64,000 nt of DNA, from contig NZ_LT853882.1 in assembly GCF_900183975.1 (NCBI RefSeq), positions 1,357,501 through 1,421,500 of the forward strand. The letters run 5' to 3'. The DNA comes from Xanthomonas fragariae. Lineage in GTDB: Bacteria; Pseudomonadota; Gammaproteobacteria; Xanthomonadales; Xanthomonadaceae. Under the pieces are notes generated by a model that saw only the letters and a program-made list of their open reading frames with translations, searched no databases and had not been told where the DNA came from. Positions 30,281 through 38,838 of the stretch are shown here, in pieces; the stretch's first letter is position 1, and every line of letters starts with the position of its first letter. Made by a program: the position numbers and the translations under genes.

Positions 30281-32065
30281 TCAGTGCCCCAGAATGCGAA
30301 GTTTGAAGTTCTGTAACGCCGCCGTGGTTGTCGGCTCGCTCATGTCGGTGACTTCCAGTGTCCACACGCCCTGCGCTCTCTCATCCAGGAACGCATTGGT
30401 GGAAGTGAGGTCGATATAGAAGCCGGTCGCTGCGTACGCCTCGGCATCCAGGACCGAAAACGGCGTCACCACGTAGCTCCGCGTGCCACTGGGCGACTCC
30501 AGCACTACGCGCAGGTTGGTCGGCGTGCGGTGCGATGTGGCCAATGACAGCTGCACGCTTTCCACCTTCATTGCCTGGGTGATGCGAATGTGTTGTTTGG
30601 CTGGTCGTGCAGGTCCACCGATCTGGCTTGCAGCAGCGGTGGATTGGACCCACTGCGTATCGCGTAGCGGAGGCAGGGGCTTGAAATAGGTCGCCTCGTA
30701 GACGGCTGCGGCGCCGTCGGCCAGGCCGAAGCCATACCAGTTGCTGAAACGATGCCCGGCTGCATTGGTGATCCAACCCGGGTCGATCACACTGCCCTGG
30801 TAGATCGCAGCGGGCTGCCAGGGATCGATCTGGCGCGCGGTCTTGGCCAGGATGTATTTGACATCGCGCGCGGTCAGGCTGGGGTTGGCGCTGAGAATGA
30901 GCGCTGCAACACCGGAGACGGTGGGCGCAGCGGCAGATGTGCCGTTCATCAACGCGCTGTAATTGCAGGTTGCGTCGATCTTGGAAGTGCTGCCAGCAAG
31001 CGCGTTTTCGACTGTAGTGCCATCCACATTGTCGCCGGCGCTGCAACCGCTGAGATCGGTGGTGACAATGGCCGGGTCGTAGATGAACGGCGCGGTATCG
31101 GGGGAGGAGGTCTGAGCCGCGTTGGGAGAGAACTTGCGCTGGTATCCAAACTCTCCGCCCAGGCCGGATATCCACAACGCCGAACCGGACGACGAATAGG
31201 AGGCGCGCTTGCCTGTGGCGTCCACGCTGGCGACCACGATGGTGGCAGGAACATTGTTGAGTGGATCGACATTGGCGAGCATGCATCCGACATTCAAGGT
31301 GCGTGACAAGTCGCTGCAGAGATTGACAATGTTGCCCTCTGCATCGCGGGTACGAAAACGCCTGAAGCTGTTGCCGGCGGATTTGATGTAGATGCCGCCC
31401 AGCCCACCGCGTGTCGAGCGCATCAGCGCTTCCCACGATTGACGCTCTTCCAACGGAAAGTCGGGATAGCCGACCTCGACCGAGCCCCAGCTGTTGTTGA
31501 AGATATCCAGGGTGCGTGCCTCCGGCCCATCGCCCCAGGAATAGCGCACTTCTGCATCGCTGCCGGACCCACCGCTACCCAGAAAGTCGAATCCGGCCAG
31601 CAACGCCTCGGGTGCGACGCCGCGACCGCCACGGCCATTCCAGCCAACCGCAGCGATGATGCCCGCGACCGAGGTGCCATGACCGAAAGTCGGGTCAGTT
31701 GGTGTGGGATCGTGCGACCCATTGCCGAAATTGTGCGAACCGTTCGGGATGATGTTGTCGAGGAGATCCTCGTGGCCGATCTCCAGGCCGTCATCCACCA
31801 CGCCGACGCGCACGCCACGACCCCGAATGCCCAGCGCATGCAGCAGATCCACATCCATATCGATGCCGGGCACGGGGCGGCGGTCGCCGATGACCGCCTG
31901 CCCCTCATTGGAGAGGTGCCATTGATAACGCAGCAGTGGATCGCCTTTGGCGTCTCCGGCACGTGCAGTGCTTGCCGGCTGTGCGGCGGTGGCCAGCATG
32001 GGAGGGGTTCCGATCACCAGCGCGCCGATCATCAGCGCGATGTATCGCCTGCGAAGTAATTTCAT
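30281..32065 (-). CDS. Secreted subtilisin-like (S8) protease with C-terminal P-domain
   Basis: 594 residues. Signal peptide of about 28 residues (MKLLRRRYIALMIGALVIG to ATAA), then only about 14 residues before the catalytic domain begins at DPLLRYQWHLSNEGQAV; a normal prodomain of 70-100 residues is missing. Catalytic Asp91 (VGVVDDGLEIGHEDL), His129 (FGHGTSVAGIIAAVG), oxyanion Asn in KSAGNSF, and Ser in [13 protein letters not shown] near 380. The VVDDGL and WHLSN elements resemble kexin/furin-type S8B. A proprotein-convertase P-domain follows at about 470-594 (ESVQLSLATSHRTPTNLRV to GVWTLEVTDM). Intact, first gene of an operon with the small secreted partner. Likely extracellular or periplasmic; the substrate is unknown. 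Confidence 0.92.
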   Translation of the reverse strand: MKLLRRRYIALMIGALVIGTPPMLATAAQPASTARAGDAKGDPLLRYQWHLSNEGQAVIGDRRPVPGIDMDVDLLHALGIRGRGVRVGVVDDGLEIGHEDLLDNIIPNGSHNFGNGSHDPTPTDPTFGHGTSVAGIIAAVGWNGRGGRGVAPEALLAGFDFLGSGGSGSDAEVRYSWGDGPEARTLDIFNNSWGSVEVGYPDFPLEERQSWEALMRSTRGGLGGIYIKSAGNSFRRFRTRDAEGNIVNLCSDLSRTLNVGCMLANVDPLNNVPATIVVASVDATGKRASYSSSGSALWISGLGGEFGYQRKFSPNAAQTSSPDTAPFIYDPAIVTTDLSGCSAGDNVDGTTVENALAGSTSKIDATCNYSALMNGTSAAAPTVSGVAALILSANPSLTARDVKYILAKTARQIDPWQPAAIYQGSVIDPGWITNAAGHRFSNWYGFGLADGAAAVYEATYFKPLPPLRDTQWVQSTAAASQIGGPARPAKQHIRITQAMKVESVQLSLATSHRTPTNLRVVLESPSGTRSYVVTPFSVLDAEAYAATGFYIDLTSTNAFLDERAQGVWTLEVTDMSEPTTTAALQNFKLRILGH

Positions 32066-32865
32066 TTTGATTGACTCCAGTCGAGGAATGGCACAGTTGA
32101 AGTGGCACTGACACCCGTCCGGCCGATCGGGAATCGGTCAGCTGCGGCTCCATCGCGCAGGTGGTGGCCGTCAGGCCCGAGGCGGTGGAGCCAGTGTCAG
32201 TGTCATGCGGTTGCGGGGCTTGCCGCGTGCGGAAGATCAGCCGCGCCTATGCAACGCCGGGTTCGGCTGGATGCACCCTGGGCATCCAGCTGCGTTTGCT
32301 GGAAGAGGGCGAATCCAAGGAGTCGGCAACAGGCGTCATGTCTATGTGTCCCAAAAGAGCCGGAAGAGCGCATCCGTGTACTGAGTGATGGATGCGACAG
32401 ATCGTCTATCGGCTCCCCTGTGCGCATCTGCGCAGCCGACGCTGGCGATGCGCAAGCACCGGCAGCACCTTGATTAAAAGTTGGTCAACCCTTGCGCGCA
32501 AGACGAGCAAACAACGCATCGCGCGTGACCGATCACGCACTTTGATGCACGTCTCGTCGGATCGCGCATCCAATGCGAAGTTTGCAGGGCCGAAATCGCG
32601 TGTTTATTCGCTACTGCATGCGATCCCGATATGTAAAAACAATCGGGATGCGCGGGTTTTATTCGTATTTCGAGCATCTCGCCCTGGGTGCGACAACCGC
32701 AGCGATCAGGGATGGCCGCGAAGATGGTACGGCCGATGAGCGGGCAAGACGCAGGCACGCGCAGTGCCTGCGTTTCCGCATTGCACTTTCAAAGGCGCCG
32801 CAGCGCGCCTACATGCAGACTGCGCGACAGCCCTGGACTGCCGCGCGGGATGGTGACCTCCGTTA
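32066..32865. other. Long intergenic region, no gene seen
   Basis: 800 bases upstream of the protease operon and beyond the 3' end of the TonB-receptor pseudogene. Short frames are arginine-rich and unconvincing. An 8-bp inverted repeat ATCCCGAT/ATCGGGAT (32623-32649) followed by a short T-run could be a terminator. The stretch around 32580-32690 is more AT-rich than its surroundings. Confidence 0.45.
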
Positions 32866-35126
32866 TTACCAGCGATACGCCACCGACATCTGGTACTGCC
32901 GCCCGGCGATCGGCCGGCCCATGAACACGCCGCCGGTCGCAGCGCCCGGCACGCGCATATTGCCTTCGGTCAGGCCCAGCGTATCGGTGACGTTGCTACC
33001 GCTGGCGGTCATTTCCCAATGCTCGCCCACGTGCAGGTTGGCGCCGATATCCAGCATGTCGTAGGAGGGCAGGCGCTGGCTGTTGGCCAGGTCCGCAAAG
33101 CGGTCGCCGATGTACGAATAGGTGGCGAACAGCTTGAGATCGCCGAACGGCAGCATCCAGTAATAGCTGGGGGTGATGCGGAACTGGCGCTTGGGTTGGC
33201 GCATCACCTGATTGCCGGTGAATTCGCGGTAATTGCGGTACTTGGCATCCAGCCACACGCCGGTGCCGGCCAACTCGAAGCCGCCGAACGGGCGGATCGC
33301 CGCTTCCACTTCCAGGCCGCGTGCACGCGAATCGCCAACGGCGGTGAAGTTGCTGCCATTGGCCAAAAAGGCCTGGAACGGCGAGTTCTTGAACGTGTTG
33401 TAGAACGCGGTGAGATACAGGTCGTAGGCGCTGGCACCGGACTTGAGGCCGAGCTCGTACTGATCCACTTCCTGCACGCGATCCTGGCCATCGCGCAGGT
33501 TATCGAAGCCGGGAAACTTCACGCCCGAATTGACCCGTGCAAACAGGCTGTTGCTGTCATTGAGTTTGAAGTTCAAACCGGCCGTCCACGAGAACGCCTC
33601 GTCGTCCTGATCGATGCGGCGCGTGCTCACCAAGGCCGCCGAGGTGGCGTTGTCGTACAGCGTGGCTGCATTGCCATCCAGGTCGACGGTGGCGGTGTCG
33701 TGCACATCGCCGGTCACGCTCTGGCGCTCGTAGCGTGCACCCAGGTCCAGACGCAGCCGCGCATTGAGTTCCCACTCGTCGGCAATGAAGGCGGCGATGT
33801 TCTCGCCGTCGTACTGCGCGCGCAGGTTCAAAAAGGCGGAGCTGGTGAAGCCCTGGCGCGTGGCCTGTTGACCATTGTCCAGCGCCACATCGATGCGCCG
33901 GGCGTTGTTCTGTGCGGTGAGCGACATGGTGTTGCCCAGATGCCAGGTGTCGGCCGAGGAGTACGTGGCGTAGGAGGCGCCCACGGTGAGCGTATTGCCG
34001 GCAAACAATTCGCGGCTCAGGCGCAGATCGTTGGTGAAGGAGTTCAGGCGCTTGTCCACCGACCACCAGCCGGCTTCAAGGACTTGCTGATTCGGGTCGA
34101 CCGCGCCGCCACCTTTGGTGAAGCTGCCGCTCCCGGTGGTGCCATAGCTCGCGATGAAGTCACTCAAGCGCTGTGGCGCATCGCCCGTGAACAGGGCATA
34201 GGTCGGCGCGCTGCCGCTCATGACGTTGACGCGGTCGGCGATGGTCCAGTGCCCGGCTTCCCAGTTCAGTTCGCCGCCGAACACGTCGATGTTGACACCG
34301 CGACCATCGGCCAGATCACGCCGGAGGGTCTGGCCATTGGGTCTAACCAACAGATCGACATTGCGGAAGTCGCGGCCGAGTAGGGTGCCGGTCTGCGCGT
34401 TCAAGCCCGGGAAACTGGACAGGTCATTGCCGTTGTTGCGCGACAGCAGCGGAATGGCGGTGTAGAACGCGTTGTTGTCGTCGGTATGCCGCGCATAGAA
34501 CGACACTTCGCCGCTGTCCCAGCGCTTGCTCAAGGTCGCGCTGAACTGGCCGCCCTTGTCGGCGGAAAACTGCGGGTCGCGCACGCCATCGGTCTGACGG
34601 AAGAAGCCGCCCACGCTGTAGTACCAACCATTGCCCATCGGCCCGCTATTGAACACATCGATGCGGCGCAGGTCGTTGTTGCCACCGGTCAGGCGCACGC
34701 TGCCTTTTCGTCCTGGCCTTTTTTCTGGATGAAATTCACCGTCAGGCCCGGTTGCCCGTTGGAGAAGATCGGGCTGGAGCCGCCGCGCAACACTTCCATG
34801 CGCTTGACGGTATCGTCCACGCGAAACAGCGTGGAATTCTCCAGAAACGACAGCGTCGGCGGCGGGAACAATGGCGAGCCATCCAGCTGCATGGTCACGA
34901 ATGGCGCATCGCCTTCGGATGGCATGCCGCGCACGAAGATGTTGGCGCCGGTGCCGCCGCCGCTGGGCTCGGCCCACACGCCCGGCACGATTTTCAACAG
35001 GTCTGCGGTGCTCTGCGGCACCGCCTGCTGGATCTGTTCCGGGCTGGCGGTGGTGATCGAAAAGCTGGCATCGCGCTTGGCCAGACCTTTAAAGCGCGCG
35101 GCACCGCTGACGACCACCGCATCCAA
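32866..35126 (-). pseudogene. TonB-dependent outer-membrane receptor, frameshifted
   Basis: The plug domain is in one frame: LDAVVVSGAARF (about 35126), SPEQIQQAVPQSTADLLKIV and DDTVKRMEVLRGGSSPIFSNG, ending GQDEKAACA. The barrel continues in another frame from GSVRLTGGNNDLRRIDVF to the terminal MSVAYRW at 32866. One G is missing in GAAAAGG-CAGC near 34703; adding it restores GQDEKGSVRLTGG. The frame upstream of 35126 has no start codon or signal peptide, so the 5' end is also lost. The barrel with its C-terminal aromatic residue is otherwise well kept, suggesting recent loss. Ligand unknown. Confidence 0.85.
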
Positions 35127-35476
35127 TGTCGTAGCATCGGTGCGCGTCTGCGACCGGCCGGCTATGCCCAGCCGATCGCGTGAGGCGGCAGCGCACGTCG
35201 CTTTATTGGTCTAACGGAGGTGGCTGCAAACGCTATTGTGCATTGCGACAACGCGTCACGCACGAGGTGCATCGCGAACGGATCGCTTAAGCAGCGCCCA
35301 CACGCAGCAGGTCAAGGCAGCGTGTGCAATGCATTCACGCTTGTCTTGCGCAGGCGCATCTGGCGTGGCTGACGGCGGCGTTGTTGTCGCACAGGCACGC
35401 ATGCATTGCGTTACCTGCCAATTCCGGCAGTTCTGCAGTGTGTCTGGCGCGCTGTTGCCGCACATGAGGACACCCA
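35127..35476. other. Intergenic, no gene seen
   Basis: 350 bases between the dead receptor and the formate dehydrogenase gene. It presumably carries the formate dehydrogenase promoter; no clear motif. Confidence 0.45.
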
Positions 35477-38449
35477 ATGCAAGATGGCAATCAATGCGCA
35501 GTGGTCTACGACGGCAAGACGCTGCATGGTCAGGCCGATGTTCCGCTGATCGATTTTCGTGGCACGCACGGCATCGCGCTGTCGCACATCTGCTATCACC
35601 CCGCACTTGGCGCGCCGCAGACCTGCGATGTTTGCTGGGTCGAGGTAGATGGCGAGCTGGTACGCGGGTGCACACTGCGCAGCCATGATGGTCTGGAAGT
35701 TTCCAGCAAGGTGGAGCGTGCGCATGCAGCGCGTCATGAGGGCATGGATCGCGTGTTGGCCAAGCACGAGCTCTACTGCACGTTATGCGAGCACAACACC
35801 GACGATTGCACGCTGCACAACACGTTCGCCGATATGAAAATGCCGATCCAGCGTTACGCATTTCAGCCCACGCCTTACGAGAAGGATCGCAGCAATCCGT
35901 TCTATACCTACGATCCGGATCAATGCATCTTGTGCGGTCGTTGCGTGGAAGCCTGCCAGAAGATCGAGGTCAACGAAACGCTGTCGATTGATTTTTCGAT
36001 GGAGCACCCGCGGGTGCTGTGGGACGGGGGCAAGCCCATCGAGCAATCCAGCTGCGTCAGTTGCGGCCACTGCGTCACCGTGTGCCCATGCAATGCGCTG
36101 CTGGAAAAAACCATGCAGCCCGAAGCCGGCCCGCTCACTGCGTTGCCGCAGGAGCTCAAGCGGCCGCTGATCGACATCGTCAAGCGTGTGGAGCACACCA
36201 TCGGTGCGCCGCCGATCACCGGCGTGTCCATGCTCGACATGCATCTGCGTCAGCCAGAAATCAAACGCACCAAGACCGTGTGCACGTATTGCGGGGTGGG
36301 CTGTTCTTTCGAGATGTGGACGCGCGACCGCCATCTGCTCAAGGTGCAACCGGTGGTGGATGCGCCGGCCAACGGCATCTCCACCTGCGTCAAGGGCAAG
36401 TTCGCCTGGAATTTCATCAACGACCCCAAGCGGCTGACCACGCCGTTGATTCGCGAGCACGGGCGTTTTCGCAAGGCCAGTTGGGAGGAAGCCTTGTCGC
36501 TGGTCGCACGCCGCCTGCTGGAGATCCGCGACACCCACGGGCCGCGCAGCATCGGCTTTGTCGGCTCAAGCAAGGCCAGCAATGAAGAGGCCTATCTCAC
36601 CCAGAAGATCGCACGCCTGATCATCGGTACCAACAGCGTGGACAACTCCTCGCGCTATTGCCAGAACCCTGCCACCGAGGGGTTGTTCAGGACCGTGGGC
36701 TACGGCGGCGATGCCGGTACGATTGCCGACCTGCAGCAGGCCGAGCTGATCGTCATCGTCGGTAGCAACCTGGCCGAGAACCACCCGGTGATCGCCGCCA
36801 AGTTGAAGGCCGCACGCAAGCTGCGCGGACAACAGCTCATCGTGGTGGACCCGCGCAAGCACGAAATGGCCGAGCGCGCCGATCTGTTCCTGCGCCCCAA
36901 TGCCAGCACCGACATCGTGTGGGCCAGCGCGTTGTCGCGCTACATGTTCGACAACGGTTATGCCGACGAGGCGTTTCTGCAGCAACGCGTCAATCATGTG
37001 GGCGAATACCGGGCATCGCTTGCACCTTTTACGCTGGAATTGGCCGCCGAGATCGCCGGCATTTCGCGCGAGCAGCTGGTGCAGGCCGGCGAGATGATCG
37101 GGCGCGCTCGCTCGGTGTGCATCGTCTGGGCGATGGGCATCACCCAGCACACGCATGGCGCCGACACCAGCACGGCGCTATCGAATCTGTTGCTGGTGAC
37201 CGGCAATTACGGCCGTCCCGGCACCGGCGGCTACCCGATGCGCGGGCATAACAACGTGCAGGGGGCCAGCGACTTCGGTTGCTTGAAGAATATGTACCCC
37301 GGCTACGAAAGCGTGTCCGACCCGGCGGTACGCAACAAATGGGCGCAGGCCTGGCGCGTGCCGGCCGAGCAGTTGTCGCTGGAGGTGGGCATCGACAACT
37401 TCAAGCTGGTGCAGGAGGCCGACGAAGGCGCCATTCGTGCGATGCATGTGATCGGCGAAGAGACCGCATTTGCCGATGCCGATGCGCGCAATGTGCACCG
37501 CGCTTTCAGCGGGCTCGATTTTCTGGTGGTGCAGGATGTGTTCTTCAGCCGCACCGCCGAGTTCGCCGATATGGTGTTGCCGGCATGCCCCAGCGTCGAA
37601 AAGGACGGCACATTCGTCAATACTGAGCGACGCATCCAGCGCTTTCATGAGGTCATGCCGCCGCTGAGGCAGAGCCGCCCTGACTGGCAGATCCTCACCG
37701 AGCTGGCCGCGCGCATGGGCCACGACTGGGGCTATACGCACCCTAGCCGGATCATGGACGAGGTGGCCGGTATCGCCACGCTGTTCAAGGGCGTCAATTA
37801 TCAACGTCTGCAAGGGTGGCGCTCGTTGCTATGGCCGATGCAGGCCGATGGCAGCGATACGCCGCTGCTGTACACCGAACGTTTTCATACCGACGACGGC
37901 AAGGCGAGGTTGTACCCGCTGGAGTGGAAGCAGCCTGGCGAAGTGGCCGACGCCGAGTTCGATCTGATGCTCGACAACGGCCGCATGTTGGAACAGTTCC
38001 AGAGTACCAACCAGACCGGACGCGGCCCATGGCTATGGTCGTTGGCGCCCGATTGGTTCGTCGAAATCAGCCACGAACTGGCCGCCGAACGCGGCCTTCA
38101 GGAAGGTGCCTGGGTCAAATTGAGCGCGCGCCGTGGCGCAGTGGAAGTGCCGGTGGTGATCACCGATCGGGTAGTGGGTAAGACCGTGTTCCTGCCGATC
38201 CATCAAGGCAAGCCCGGCGTCAATCTGCTCACCGGCGAACACCACGATGCCGACGTCGACACGCCCGCCTACAAGGAAGTGGCCGTGCGCATGGAGGTGC
38301 TCGGGCGCCAGGGCAAACCGCCATTGCCTGCGCATAACTCCCCCCATGGCCATCGCACTCCCAATGCCGGTGTGCCGGTGGAGCAGAAATGGGCATGCGA
38401 TGACTACGTTCTGCCGCCCGCACGGGCGCCACATCCGGAGAGATTCTGA
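35477..38449 (+). CDS. fdhF: NAD-dependent-type formate dehydrogenase, alpha (molybdopterin) subunit
   Basis: Oxidises formate to CO2 in the cytoplasm. 990 residues with a NuoG-like N-terminus: 2Fe-2S ligands (HICYHPALG, CDVCWVEVDG, GCTL), a His/Cys 4Fe-4S site (HELYCTLCEHNTDDC near 95-110), and two ferredoxin clusters (CILCGRCVEACQ near 150, CVSCGHCVTVCPCNA near 195). The catalytic molybdopterin domain begins at CTYCGVGCSF near 272. The metal ligand in SSRYCQNPATEG near 395 is Cys, not selenocysteine. The C-terminal MGD-binding domain includes LPIHQGKPGVNLLTGE. It resembles B. subtilis YrhE and similar single-chain enzymes. The next gene overlaps its stop by one base. Confidence 0.95.
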   Translation: MQDGNQCAVVYDGKTLHGQADVPLIDFRGTHGIALSHICYHPALGAPQTCDVCWVEVDGELVRGCTLRSHDGLEVSSKVERAHAARHEGMDRVLAKHELYCTLCEHNTDDCTLHNTFADMKMPIQRYAFQPTPYEKDRSNPFYTYDPDQCILCGRCVEACQKIEVNETLSIDFSMEHPRVLWDGGKPIEQSSCVSCGHCVTVCPCNALLEKTMQPEAGPLTALPQELKRPLIDIVKRVEHTIGAPPITGVSMLDMHLRQPEIKRTKTVCTYCGVGCSFEMWTRDRHLLKVQPVVDAPANGISTCVKGKFAWNFINDPKRLTTPLIREHGRFRKASWEEALSLVARRLLEIRDTHGPRSIGFVGSSKASNEEAYLTQKIARLIIGTNSVDNSSRYCQNPATEGLFRTVGYGGDAGTIADLQQAELIVIVGSNLAENHPVIAAKLKAARKLRGQQLIVVDPRKHEMAERADLFLRPNASTDIVWASALSRYMFDNGYADEAFLQQRVNHVGEYRASLAPFTLELAAEIAGISREQLVQAGEMIGRARSVCIVWAMGITQHTHGADTSTALSNLLLVTGNYGRPGTGGYPMRGHNNVQGASDFGCLKNMYPGYESVSDPAVRNKWAQAWRVPAEQLSLEVGIDNFKLVQEADEGAIRAMHVIGEETAFADADARNVHRAFSGLDFLVVQDVFFSRTAEFADMVLPACPSVEKDGTFVNTERRIQRFHEVMPPLRQSRPDWQILTELAARMGHDWGYTHPSRIMDEVAGIATLFKGVNYQRLQGWRSLLWPMQADGSDTPLLYTERFHTDDGKARLYPLEWKQPGEVADAEFDLMLDNGRMLEQFQSTNQTGRGPWLWSLAPDWFVEISHELAAERGLQEGAWVKLSARRGAVEVPVVITDRVVGKTVFLPIHQGKPGVNLLTGEHHDADVDTPAYKEVAVRMEVLGRQGKPPLPAHNSPHGHRTPNAGVPVEQKWACDDYVLPPARAPHPERF

Positions 38450-38664
38450 TGGCCGAGCGCCTGGATTACGACGTCCCACCCACGCCGATCGGCCCGACCG
38501 CGCGCGAAGAGCTTGACCGCCTGCTGGAAGCCCTGCATCAACGCGGCATCCTGCGCCTGGCCAACGATGTCATCGGTGCGCAGGACAAACTTGCAAAGGT
38601 GTTGGTCGACGGCGTCAATCAGCCCGGCCCGCTCAACGTGATCAAGAATGGCGACAGCACGTAG
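38449..38664 (+). CDS. DUF1641-like small protein, formate dehydrogenase partner
   Basis: 71 residues. ATG 38449 overlaps the dehydrogenase stop (TGATGG), so the two are translationally coupled. Core LDRLLEALHQRGILRLANDV, IGAQDKLAKVLVDGVNQPGPLNVIKN resembles the start of DUF1641, the family of YrhD that accompanies YrhE-type formate dehydrogenases in Bacillus. Many DUF1641 proteins are longer, so this may be a short lineage form or a truncated one. Role unknown. Confidence 0.75.
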   Translation: MAERLDYDVPPTPIGPTAREELDRLLEALHQRGILRLANDVIGAQDKLAKVLVDGVNQPGPLNVIKNGDST

Positions 38665-38785
38665 CGGGCAGTTCTGGCGCGCGCGCGAATGGGGTGCTCA
38701 GAACCGGAGTGGACGCGTGGTACGCGCCGCTTCCGAACAACGGCTGCACAAGTGGTTTGTCAGTCGCTTTCATCTCGCATAGTAC

Positions 38786-38807
38786 GAGGCCGCCCGAAGG
38801 CGGCCTC
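38786..38807. terminator. Hairpin between convergent genes
   Basis: Nine-bp perfect stem GAGGCCGCC/GGCGGCCTC with a CGAA tetraloop, between the formate dehydrogenase operon and the convergent receptor gene. Probably ends both transcripts. T-runs are weak on both sides. Confidence 0.75.
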
Positions 38808-38838
38808 ACTTATTATGACGGCGGGGGACAGGACGCCG

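Noticed and set aside
35236..35688. 150-codon plus-strand frame before the formate dehydrogenase gene
   Set aside because: It overlaps the start of the dehydrogenase in another frame and has no protein-like features.
35477..38449. Selenocysteine-containing formate dehydrogenase
   Set aside because: The active-site position reads Cys (SSRYCQ) and the frame has no internal TGA.
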